A DNA stretch of 14,548 bases, taken from Scenedesmus sp. ARA3 (taxonomy: Eukaryota; Chlorophyta; Chlorophyceae; Sphaeropleales; Scenedesmaceae). The notes under the pieces are model-generated. The model searched no databases. It worked only from the letters and a program-made list of their open reading frames with translations, and was not told where the DNA came from. Every line of letters begins with the position of its first letter. The first letter of the stretch is position 1. The stretch lies in assembly GCA_004335835.1 (NCBI GenBank), contig RWJK01000134.1:1-14548 (forward strand). Direction: 5' to 3'. The translations under genes were made by a program, and so were the position numbers. Positions 1 to 8,242 of this stretch are shown piece after piece.

Positions 1-323
1 CACCACAGGCTCATCTGATGACTCCTCCCCTGGCATGACAGTAGCCCCAGCAGCCAGTGCTGCTGGCCCTGGCATTACTGCTGCTGCTGCTGCAGCCAAA
101 TCTAAATCATTAGATATGGCTGCAGGAAGAGGTAGGGCTTGCAGGGCTGAGAAGTCTGCTGCTGCTGTTGCTGCTGCAGGCAGAGGGAACAGTGCAGGGT
201 CTGCTGCTGCTGCTGCTGCTGCTGCAGGGAGAGGCAGGTCCTGCATGGCTGGCAGCAGCAGCGCTGGTGACGGGTCCTGCACAAGCAGCTGTAGTGGCAG
301 CTGCATACTGCCAGGCAGGACAC
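1..323 (-). CDS. Exon 4 of the Q/A-rich gene, partial, runs off the left edge
   Basis: After the acceptor TACCCTGCAG (ending at 324), a frame stays open for 107 codons to the window edge. It enters in phase 1, exactly matching exon 3 (G joined to GT makes Gly, followed by VLPGSMQLPLQ). The product is P/A/L-rich with short poly-Ala runs, then an acidic EESSDEPVV stretch at the edge. The frame has no stop inside the window. Confidence 0.65.
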
Positions 324-1491
324 CTGCAGGGTACACAACAGACAGACACATGCAGGGGCTGTGAGTTGCAGCTGTAGCAGTTCCAATGGATGCAGCTGCA
401 ACGGTCGCAATTTGCGGTGATCCTTGGCAGGCTGCTGCATGAAAGAGTGGCCACCTTCAGCTCTTTGCAGCCATGATGCCTCCGCAAACAGTGCAACAAT
501 GTACTGAAACATAGAAATGAACTGTGCTCGCCCAGCAGGTGTGTCACTGCCTCGCTGTCCACCTTCCACTCCTTGAAGCCACACTGCTCCACCAACAGGC
601 AACAATGTAAAACATAAAAAAGATTGCGCTCATCCAGCAGGTTTGCCTCGCTGTCCAACATCCGCTCCTTAAAACTGGCCTGCATGTTGTGCACGCTTGA
701 AGACAAAGCAGCAACCAGCCTCCACACCATCAGCGCGCGCTGCCGCCACTAACCACACTGAGCCACACACATATAAAAGGGACTGACCAGTGCACGAGGC
801 TCACACAAGCAAGCTAAGAGACAAAATAATAAAACATAGCAGAGCCATCACTTACTTAGCAGGTGTGTCACTGCCTCGCTGTCCACCTTCCACTCCTTGA
901 AGCCACACTGCATGCTGTGCATGCTTGACGACACAGCAGCAACCAGTCACCACACCATCAGCGGCGCGCTGCCGCCACAAACCACACTTAGCCACACACT
1001 CAAGCCCAAGGGGCCGACCCACTGCGTGAGACTGACACAGTCAAGCTCGCAGACAACATAACGCAGCAGATTCATCACTCACCTAGCAGGTGTGTCACTG
1101 CCTTGCTGTCCGCCTTCCACTCCTTGAAGCCAGACTGCTCCACAGACAGGATTTAGGATCTAAAGGAACTCTACAGGATTTAGGATCTAAAGGATCAAAA
1201 ACAAAGAAACTGCACTCACCCAGCAGGTGTGTCACTGCCTCGCTGTCCACCTTCCACTCCTTGAAGCCTGGCACAAACAGCGCGTTGACGTGCATTGCGG
1301 TGACCACCATGCGCCCACCCAGCAGCCACGTCAGCAGCCCTGTGAACACAGCAGCAGCAGCAGCAGCACGAGCAGCAGCAGCTGGGTGAGGCAACAGCAG
1401 GGTGAGCCAGGCAAGCATTTCGTTAACAGTTGCGCTGGCTGCAGTGACCACCATGCACCCACCCAGCAGCCACGTCAGCAGCCCTGTGAAC

Positions 1492-1530
<39 letters not shown>

Positions 1531-3884
1531 GCGGCAGCGTTATTGTTTGCAGGGTTATTGTTTGTTGTTGCGCAGGAGCATTGTTCCTGATTCAGCGAGG
1601 CACCGGCTGCTGAACCCCGCGGGCCAGGGTGCAGACCCGGGCTGTCAGAAGTCCCCACCCTCTGGCATGCTCCCCTCGGGCGACACCCAAGCAGCCAGCC
1701 AGCCAGCCAGCCAGCACCACATCAGAGACAGCCGGACAGACAGCTGTGCACAGTCACGCACGTTGCAATCCATACGAGAACGCGTCCATACTTCAACCAA
1801 ACCCAAACTAACAACTAGACAGGTGGCACGCATCACTCACGTGCAAGGTACTTGAGCTCCTGCTTAGGCTTCATCTCAGCAACAGCAGGCCACGGCGCAG
1901 AGCCAGGCTGTTGAAAGTCCCCAAGCACTAGCATGCTTTCCATGGTTGACAACCAAGCAGCATGACATCACAGCCGCGCACAGACAGGCACTCCCACTCC
2001 AGAAAACGGCTGCGCGGCGATTCTGACCCACACCCAAACCCAAAAGTTCGAGGCTCTTCTCAAAAAGTCCGCCCACAAAACCACCAACAATTGTCACGCA
2101 TCACTCACGTGCGAGGTACTTGAGCTCCTGCTTGGGCTTCATCTCAGCCACAGCGGGCCAGGGGGCCGAGCCAGGCTGCCGCGGGTCCCCGAGCACCCTA
2201 GAGAAGATCTTCTCGCAGCATCCAGCCAGCCAGCCGGAACCACATCAGACACAGCCGCACAGACAGCGGCGCACAAACAAGCACTTTGCAGTCCATACAA
2301 CGGCTGTGCAAGGCTTCCAGACCACACCCAAACACAAACCAACAACTGAACAACTCAACATGTGTCAAACATCACTCACGGGCAAGGTACTTCAGCTCCT
2401 GCTTGGGCTTCATCTCAGCCACAGCAGGCCAGGGGGCCGAACCAGGCTGCCGCGGGTCCCCCAGCACCCTGAAGAAGAACTTCTCGCAGTGCTCCTGCGC
2501 CCACTGCAGCCCTTTGCTGCTCAGCCCGCACTGCTTGTTGACCGCCACGTAATGTGCCTCGCAGGGTGGCAGCAGCTTGCACAGCCGGCGCACGATGGTG
2601 CGGCGCATTGCCTGCGGGCCGCGCTTCCTGCACACAGAGTGGCGGCATGGTTAGGAAGCAGCAGCTGGATGTGTCAGGTGTGAGGTGTTGTTGTAGAGGT
2701 TACAGTGCAAGAGTGGGGCATGGCCTGCGGTTCATGCAAGGTGACAGCAGCAGGTTGTGCCGTTAGTAACATGTTATGTAACACGCTGATGGCGTGGCTG
2801 TTGCAACAGGAGGGATGCGCACAGCCTGCAGGCATGGAAGCACAGTAGGATCTGTTGTGCACGGCAGTCATCAACCAGCGCAGACTCGCCAACTTGCCAA
2901 CAAACATACAGCAAAAGTGTGCATATCAAATGCATCAAGTTTGGTCCACAGCAAAGCTTCAGCTCACTGGTAGAAGTACAGCGGTGGTGGTACATGGCAG
3001 TGCAGGGCAGGGCGCAACAAAACAGCAGAAGAGTGCACAAGACAATTAAAACACAAGCCAGCGTGCGGCAGCTGACTCACTGGTAGAAGTACAGCGCCTG
3101 CTGCTGCTCTGTGCAGATGCCTAAGGCCAGCAGCTGCTGCAGCTGCCGAGCCTGCACAGTAGGCCTCGGCAGGTTCATCACAGCATCAGGCACATTGTCC
3201 AAGTCATCTGCTGCTGCAGCCTGCAGCAGCGCAGCAACTGCCTCTGCTTCTGCTGCTGACGCATAGTCGCCTGCATCAGCCGCAGCTGCTGCTGCTGCTA
3301 CTGCTGCTACTGCTGCTGCATCGTTGAGTTGCTGGGCTGACCTTGGAAGCAGCTCCTGATTGGCGCTGGCTGCAAGGAATGCTGCTGCTGTTTCATCAGC
3401 TGCTGCCGCTGCCGCTGCTGCTGCTGCATTGTCAGCAGCAGCAATGGCATCGCCAGCATCCTCAGAATCTTGAGCAGCTGCAGCTGCAGCATCATACCCC
3501 TGACTAGTCCACTGCTCAGGCTGCTCTGCTGCTGCAGCAGCAGCAGCAGCAGCTGCTGCAGCAGCACCCGAGCTTCTTGCAACCTGCCTCATAGCCGGAG
3601 GCCGCATTGCCAGCTGCTGCTGCTGCTGCCGCGCCTGCCCCTGCCGCTGCTGCTGCAGTTGCTGCTGCTGCAGGATGCCATGCAGCACCCCCAGCAGGTC
3701 CTGCAGCAAATCTTCCCCATAATGCGCAGCAATGCACGCCTGAACACCTGCTGTCATGCGTGACAGCACAGCTGGAATGCTTCCCTGTGCTGCTCCTGTA
3801 ACTATTTGCACCAGGTTTTGGGGCTGCGCCATTATCAGCAAGTCCTGGAGCACTGCCTGCCACTCTGCTTCGCTGTCATCACCT

Positions 3885-3930
<46 letters not shown>

Positions 3931-4000
3931 GATGCTGCAGCTGCTGCCAGGACTCCAGCTGCTGCTGGCGGAGCTGCTGCCATGCTCCCAGCTGCTCTTG

Positions 4001-4055
<55 letters not shown>

Positions 4056-5533
4056 GCTGCCTCATGCTCTTGGCCGTTGTCGCTGTTGTACGCTGCGTGC
4101 TGCGCTCCATTCCCTGAGCCATTCTGTGCGCCATGCATACCACTGCTCAACAGCAGGCCTCCATCTCTCTGCGCAAGCCTGGCAGTAGCTCCGTGTGGCT
4201 GCGGGTGCTCTACTGCTGCCGGTGCATACATCGCTGCTGCAGCAGCAGCATCCCATCCTCCCCCTTCCTCTCCTTCCTCTGCTGCTGCTGCTGCTGCTGC
4301 CGCGGCGCTCGCCCGCATGCGCGCTGCAGCGTCTGTGCTCGTCCGCCGCGCACGCCTGCGCAGCGCAGCAGCTGCGATCGCTGCGGATGCTGCTGCAGAC
4401 TGCTGCTGCTGCTTCGCCTCGGGCCAGCTCGCTGCCTTAGAAGCATCCCTCACTGCTTGCGCTTGCAGATCAGCCGGCCGGCCTTGCTTGGTGTGCTTTG
4501 CTACATACAGCTTTTTCTTGGCTGCTTCAAGTGCTGCACCAATCTCTAGCATCTCTGCTTCAGGCAACAGAGCTCGCATTTCCGGCAAGCCTAATGCGCG
4601 CTGCGCTGCATGCGCGTAGCTGTGTGCGGTACCAGCCGACACTACATTCGGCGTGCTGAGGTACTGCAGCAGCTGCTGCACTGCGTCTGTTGTGTACAGT
4701 GCGGTGACTGAAGTAGTGCCGCAGACCTTGGACCAGCAGCGGAAAGCAGCAGTAGTGCTCCACCTGTCGCCGTATGCAGCTGAGCTGCACGCCACTAGCC
4801 AGTCTATGTCACATGCTGCATGCTGCTCTGGCGTTGCTGCTTGTGGTGCTGCTGCGCCAGTGGATGCTGCTGCTGCTGGAACTGTGCTTGGCCCTGCAGA
4901 ACCTTCCTTAGAAGATCCAGCTCCTTGTGCCAGCCATTTCCGCAGCTCCCTGCTGCTGCTTGGCGCACCTGCTGCTGCTGCTGCCGCCGCTGGTGCTGCT
5001 GCGGTTGGAGTAGCAGCAGCAGCAGCGCCAGCACTGCTGCTGTTCAACACTGGTCTGCTGTTGTTGAGTTGCACCTGCTGCTGTCCTGCAAGCAACCGCT
5101 GCAGCAGCTGCGTCTGCTGCTGCTGTTTGCTGTGCAATGCAGACGCTGCAGACTCCACTGCAAGCGGATTGATGGGGTTGGGTGGTTCCAACCTGCCTGC
5201 AGCAGCTGCAGCGCCGCCTGCAAGAGACCCTGCTGCTTGTCTTTCTGCTGCCTCTGCTGCAGGAACCTGCAGCGCTTGCTGAGCTGCATGGCGCAGCAGC
5301 TGCAGTGCGTCAGCACTAACAGAAGCTGTGGCTGCTGGCTGTGTTGTGTCAGTGGGTTCCCTAGACACCTGCAACCGCTTTTGCTGCTCCTCAACAGGTT
5401 GATCCAAATGCCTCTTGACAGGTGGCTGCTGATGCTGCTGCTCTACCCTCGCTGCTGACACAGCTGCTGCATCGTCTCGCTGCAGCTGAGCCTGCCTGGC
5501 GCTGTGTATGACCTCAGTCATCGCAGTTTTCAT
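1..5533 (-). CDS. Q/A-rich multi-exon protein of unknown family (3' end outside window)
   Basis: I do not recognise this protein. Four coding exons join in frame: 5533-3081, 2627-2380, 1339-1220 and 323 to beyond position 1, with junction phases 2, 1 and 1. All introns are GT-AG. The visible product is 1048 residues. Residues 1-235 are low-complexity A/Q/S-rich. Residues about 238-365 form a normal-complexity, probably helical block (begins CDIDWLVACSSAAYGDRW). Residues 370-800 are poly-Ala and poly-Gln. Residues 805-941, encoded mainly by exons 2 and 3, form a second ordered block rich in Trp, Cys and basic residues. The tail is P/A/L-rich and turns acidic (EESSDE) at the window edge. No signal peptide or clear membrane segment is seen. 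Long Q/A tracts around two ordered blocks recall regulatory or nucleic-acid-associated proteins, but that is inference only. The open frame extends upstream to a GTG at 5620; I chose the ATG at 5533, which has A at -3. It is divergent from the oxidase gene. Confidence 0.7.
445..1219 (-). repeat. Repeated relics of exon 3 3' part (FKEWKVDSEAVTHLL) in intron 3
   Basis: Copies of the exon 3 3' end lie at 1131-1084, 904-857, 680-634 and 580-533, plus a weak one at about 472-445. The first two retain donors (GGTGAGTG and AGTAAGTG in that register). The copy at 580-533 has GCGAGC, and the one at 680-634 has ATGAGC, so donor function is progressively lost away from the true exon. Flanking intronic sequence is also repeated: about 640-860 resembles about 860-1085, with a unit of about 225 bases. 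The copies lack acceptors in the required phase. Confidence 0.75.
1146..1194. repeat. Two copies of a 22-base repeat, period 27
   Basis: The identical sequence acaggatttaggatctaaag(ga) occurs at 1146-1167 and 1173-1194, inside intron 3 of the minus-strand gene. It is a simple recent tandem duplication. Confidence 0.8.
1220..1339 (-). CDS. Exon 3 of the Q/A-rich gene
   Basis: A 120-base symmetric exon (phase 1 to phase 1) between the acceptor GTGTTCACAG and the donor GGTGAGTG. It encodes residues 902-940, beginning LLTWLLGGRMVVTAMHVNAL and ending FKEWKVDSEAVTHLL. A CTG-rich run precedes the acceptor. An internal acceptor-like CCAG at 1268 would give a 48-base form that is also phase 1 to phase 1, so alternative 3' splice-site use would preserve the frame. 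Confidence 0.65.
1339..1483 (-). repeat. Partial duplicate of exon 3 5' end with acceptor
   Basis: The acceptor plus first part of exon 3 (GTGTTCACAG then LLTWLLGG and MVVT) occurs twice, with the first exonic base at 1339 and at 1483, 144 bases apart. The upstream copy diverges after about 38 bases and reads on without the FKEW part. Both are preceded on the sense strand by GCT/CTG runs. The 1483 copy is probably a decoy or relic acceptor. Confidence 0.65.
1610..2379 (-). repeat. Tandem decayed copies of exon 2 3' end plus donor and intron
   Basis: Three further copies lie inside intron 2. The donor-like motif (atcactcacg on the plus strand) is at 2371-2380 for the real exon, then 2100-2109 and 1832-1841, spaced 271 and 268 bases. 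Copy 1 (about 2109-2212) and copy 2 (about 1841-1935) still read PGSAPWPAVAEMKPKQELKY without stops. The fourth, near 1610-1680, is heavily degraded and lacks the donor. Similarity extends through the intronic part, with shared CCAGCCAG and ACACCCAAACC-like patches. Copies 1 and 2 keep donors but have diverged upstream, so they look like relics rather than exons. Confidence 0.75.
1692..1715. repeat. CCAG tetranucleotide repeat
   Basis: About five uninterrupted CCAG units inside intron 2 of the minus-strand gene. A related shorter run is near 2221-2233 in the next repeat unit. Confidence 0.75.
2380..2627 (-). CDS. Exon 2 of the Q/A-rich gene
   Basis: The acceptor reads TGTGTGCAG and the donor is C followed by GTGAGTGATG. 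The exon enters in phase 2 and leaves in phase 1. It encodes residues 819-900, a normal-complexity segment with KRGPQAMRRTIVRRLCKLLP near the start and LGDPRQPGSAPWPAVAEM near the end. Its 3' half and donor are repeated in the following intron. No known domain was recognised. Confidence 0.75.
2381..2490 (-). repeat. Source segment of the intron 2 repeat ladder (3' half of exon 2)
   Basis: The exonic sequence encoding LGDPRQPGSAPWPAVAEMKP through KYLAR, with its donor, is the best-preserved copy of a repeat that recurs at about 270-base spacing in the downstream intron. It is the only copy with an intact upstream exon body. Confidence 0.7.
2962..3095 (-). repeat. Duplicated exon 1 end with donor inside intron 1
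   Basis: About 21 of 22 bases spanning the end of exon 1 and its donor (CTGTACTTCTACCAGTGAG on the sense strand) occur at 3095-3074 and again at 2983-2962, 112 bases apart. The second copy sits in intron 1 and supplies a second potential donor (GTGAGC). Confidence 0.7.
3081..5533 (-). CDS. Exon 1 of the Q/A-rich gene
   Basis: This 2453-base exon encodes residues 1-817 and ends in phase 2 at CTACCA followed by the strong donor GTGAGTCAGC. Without splicing, the frame would stop at a TGA (3079-3077) that lies inside the donor. Splicing instead joins CA to the G of exon 2, giving Gln and then KRGPQAMRR. The exon carries Q tracts of about 17 (4054-4006) and 15 (3929-3887) residues and many Ala runs. 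An ordered segment lies at roughly 4820-4440. Confidence 0.75.
3887..3929. repeat. CAG/CTG triplet repeat encoding poly-Gln
   Basis: A pure CTG run on the plus strand is read as CAG on the coding minus strand and gives about 15 Gln residues near residue 540. It is a candidate hypervariable microsatellite. Confidence 0.85.
4006..4054. repeat. CAG/CTG triplet repeat encoding poly-Gln
   Basis: A pure triplet run giving about 17 Gln residues near residue 500 of the minus-strand protein. It is separated from the next Q tract by a Q/L/W-rich linker that may form a helix. Confidence 0.85.
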
Positions 5534-6513
5534 TGTAGCACAGCACGGCACGAATGGTATGACGCGAATGGTGAGCAGGGCGTGCCAACAAAGCGGCGTG
5601 TCTAGTGCAGTTCGGGGCACCAGTGTGGGCTACCAGCAATGATAACAAACATCTTAAACATGTTCAGCTCTGTCTAGGCTGACCGAGTCCCGTATCAGGC
5701 GGTGCTCGACTCCGAGGCACAGTTGCGGACTGTGTCAACGCCACCAGTTCTAGCGAAACAAGCAGTGGCCATGCTCTAATACAACTTATTCAAAGCAGCA
5801 AGGTTGTCTGCTTTATACTGGCGCCGAGGTAGGCTCAGGGTTGTGTGTCATGGCATGTGTGACCAACAAAGCAGCCCACCATGCTGTTTGGAGCAGAAGC
5901 GCTCACAGCCAGCCAAGCGCTGCAACTGAGAACGATGCAGGCAGCTTCAAATTCGTTTGCTGCCTCGCTTCAGCTGGCATGCGCATCACCCACCATGGGT
6001 GCTGTGTTGCTACTGTGCTGTGCTGACCAGCTGAACTGGCCAGCAGGAGCATGCACATGCTGTGTATTATGCTGTTCACAGAGAGTTTGCATATAGCATG
6101 TAAGCATGTAGACATCCAGAGCTGTGTGTATCATGCTGTGTGCATGCATCACTCACAGTGTGCACCCTTAGCTATGCACATGCCAAATGGAGCAGTAACG
6201 AAGATTTGAAGGATGTGTCGGCATTTAAAGCCCGCAGCGCTCGCCAACGTGAGCAGGCTTACAATTGCCGCCCACCAACAGCTGATGCTGCCCACATCTG
6301 CTGGAAGCACACGCAACTGTGTACGTTGAAAGCCACGAAGCTATTGCTACACATGCCAGCTTCTTTTGCCACAGCACATGCAACTGCCGTTCACAGGTTG
6401 GGCAGCAAGGATGCGGCTGCTGGGCGGCAGCTGCTGCCGCCGCTGCTCACAGCTTGATGACATGCTGTGGGACTGCTGTGCGGCACAGCCTGTGCCCGCA
6501 TGACAATCCTATC

Positions 6514-6581
6514 GGATCACGTGATCCTGGTGCACCAGGAGACTTTGGGCGCGGGTCTCCTGGTTCAAGCGGTGCATGAGG
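6514..6581. promoter_or_regulatory. Cluster of overlapping perfect palindromes and inverted repeats
   Basis: GGATCACGTGATCC (6514-6527) is a perfect 14-base palindrome centred on CACGTG, the G-box/E-box core known to bind bHLH and bZIP factors. It overlaps a second perfect palindrome, CCTGGTGCACCAGG (6526-6539). From 6526 a longer imperfect hairpin can form: TGCACC (6531-6536) pairs with GGTGCA (6571-6576), AGGAGAC (6537-6543) pairs with GTCTCCT (6555-6561), and GGTTCAAGC (6562-6570) bulges out. Further pairs link CCT (6526-6528) with AGG (6579-6581). The role is unknown; it could be a regulatory site or a small mobile-element remnant. Confidence 0.45.
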
Positions 6582-7091
6582 TGCGTAACGATGCATTTAC
6601 TGTGTAGAAGTGTCCTTTTACACAGCATGGATCAGACATTGCAGGAGGCTGAGGCGCGTGCAGGCGTTGCTGGCAATGGCTGTATGCTGGACCTGCAGCC
6701 GCCGAGAATCTTAATCTTGAGTTGTGGCCGCCAGCAAGGCAAGCTCACTGTGGCAAGCACTACAAGCGAGCAGTTGCAGCAGTTGAGGCAGTGCGGGGGT
6801 GTGGCATCTACAGTGTGGCAACCAGGAAGGCGGGCGCCACCTTTTGTGCCAGCATTGCGTCGCAGAAAAACCAGTTACTACGGGCATTCGCTGTTGTTGA
6901 GGCCCCTTGCTGCAGACACAGCAGGCGCAGATGCAGTGCGGCGCACTCTGCACACCCAGTGCCTGTAGCTCACACATGCACATGTGTCCGGCTAGCTGCT
7001 GTCGTAACAAACGTACATGCGTATAGTCAAGTTTCAGTCACCAATCAGATGCAAAGGTGGCTGGCTACTTGTAGTCACAGGTGCTGTGTCA

Positions 7092-7120
7092 GCACACGCA
7101 TGTGTACGCATGCGCATGTA
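7092..7120. other. 29-base perfectly alternating purine/pyrimidine tract
   Basis: From G7092 to A7120 every base alternates purine and pyrimidine, with many CA/TG and CG steps. Such tracts are known to favour left-handed Z-DNA under negative supercoiling. It lies about 610 bases upstream of the oxidase start codon. Confidence 0.6.
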
Positions 7121-7141
7121 AGTACAGCAGCCAGCTGCCAA

Positions 7142-7165
7142 AACCCCTGCCTTGATCCAGGGGTT
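7142..7165. other. Small hairpin
   Basis: AACCCCTG (7142-7149) pairs perfectly with CAGGGGTT (7158-7165) across an 8-base loop. No poly-T tail follows, so it is not a bacterial-type terminator. No function is assigned. Confidence 0.4.
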
Positions 7166-7733
7166 GAAAGGTTTGTTTGCTGGCGGTTGTGTGCGTCGTA
7201 CGTAGGCCTAACAGTCAATTCGATCGTGCAAAACACGACGGCTGCATGGACTTGGAAACATTGTGCTGCCCGCAGATTTGACAGGACACATCTGCACGGC
7301 TCTTACGACGTGCACGTGTACCACACCACCATGCGCCGCACATGCTGAACATCAGAAGTTTCATCACATTCACATGAATACGTCGAGTTTCGCTCGACAG
7401 CAGCAAATTCTAGCGAGCGCGTTTTCTCCCGCCACTCAGCTTTCTCTGCGTTGAAGCACCTATTTGCGCCATGCGCCGGTAGACTTGCTTATTAGTAACA
7501 AACACGCAAACACTACAAGCATCAGGCACACGTGTCGCCGTAACAAGTTCTGCAGCAGCACTTTGGGCGCCACGGCCAGCTGAGAACACTTGTGTACAAC
7601 TTGCCGGTTTTCACGCTTGTCGGAGTCCCATTCACAAGAACGATTCATCAAAGAAAACGCAAACTTCTGAAGGCTCGGTGTGGCAGCTTTTGTAGCAGTG
7701 CCTGAACAGTAGAGGCCTTGCCAGCAGCACCTC

Positions 7734-8196
7734 ATGGGGCAATTGGGCAGGGCACAAACAATGCTTCTGCTCCTGCTGGTAGTAGCTGCTGCAGCTCTAC
7801 CAGCTATGGCAGCTGACACGATTAGCGGCGCTGCCAATACAAACAGCAGCAGCGATGTCAGCAGCACCAACCCCAGCAGCGGCGGCGACATGATCGGCAG
7901 CGGCTTCAGCGGGAGCAACATCAGCACCAACAGCAGCAGCGGCAGCAGCGGCAATCTCAGCAGCGCTGGCTTAAACAGCAGCATTAGCAGTAGCAGCAGC
8001 AGCAGCAGCAGCAGCGGCGACAGCAGCAGCAACGGCACAAGCAGCAACGGCAACTTCACCAGCAGCGGCAACTTCAGCAGCAGTGACGTCAGCGGCGAGT
8101 CCAGCAGTAGCGACAGCAGCAGCGGCGGCAACTTCAGCAACAGCAGTAACTTCAGCAGCCACGGCAACAGCAGCAGCAGCAGCAGCAGCGGCGGCG

Positions 8197-8230
<34 letters not shown>

Positions 8231-8242
8231 GATCCCGGGCAG
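7734..8242 (+). CDS. Oxidase exon 1: signal peptide and Ser-rich region
   Basis: The ATG at 7734 gives MGQLGRAQTMLLLLL, with an Arg-containing n-region before the hydrophobic core. The in-frame ATG at 7761 would start directly at the core and is a reasonable alternative, having A at -3. The exon ends AG before GTGAGC in phase 2; the unspliced frame would stop at a TGA within the donor. AGC triplets drive the Ser runs. NSS, NIS, NGT and NFT sequons are frequent, suggesting a heavily glycosylated segment. Confidence 0.8.

Larger units (their letters stand above)
5534..7733. other. Divergent intergenic region, no convincing gene
   Basis: About 2.2 kb separates the two divergent start codons and should hold both promoters and 5' untranslated regions. 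I see no clear TATA box in front of either start. Frames open for 60-208 codons here (for example 6576-6968 and 6722-7348, plus strand) have no recognisable domain, no consistent splice context and unremarkable composition, so I do not call them genes. Notable structure is limited to the palindrome cluster near 6514-6581, the alternating tract at 7092-7120 and a hairpin at 7142-7165. Confidence 0.55.

Noticed and set aside
773..780. TATAAAAG resembling a TATA box
   Set aside because: It lies inside intron 3 of the minus-strand gene, in one unit of the repeat, and no start codon with coding support follows on the plus strand.
445..1219. A CRISPR-like array, because short near-identical units recur with spacers
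   Set aside because: Units are degraded exon ends at irregular spacing (about 88-227 bases), the spacers are themselves related to each other, and the context is an algal intron.
3756..4619. A plus-strand Cys-rich frame of 287 codons resembling a metallothionein-like protein
   Set aside because: The Cys runs come from TGC readings of CTG repeats opposite the poly-Gln exon; no independent support.
5533..5620. An N-terminal extension of the minus-strand gene starting at 5620
   Set aside because: The codon at 5620 is GTG, not ATG. A nuclear gene is expected to start at the ATG at 5533, which also has A at -3.
6531..6576. Possible tRNA or tRNA-derived element (GGTTCAAGC resembles a B box)
   Set aside because: There is no matching A box, acceptor stem or anticodon arm of proper geometry around it; only the hairpin is supported.
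6576..7348. Possible small gene(s) in the intergenic region
   Set aside because: The open frames are of chance length for this composition, show no domain and overlap in different frames with no clear splice logic.
7460..8167. A Leu-rich minus-strand frame that looks like membrane segments
   Set aside because: The Leu and Pro runs are produced by reading AGC/GGC triplet runs of oxidase exon 1 backwards.
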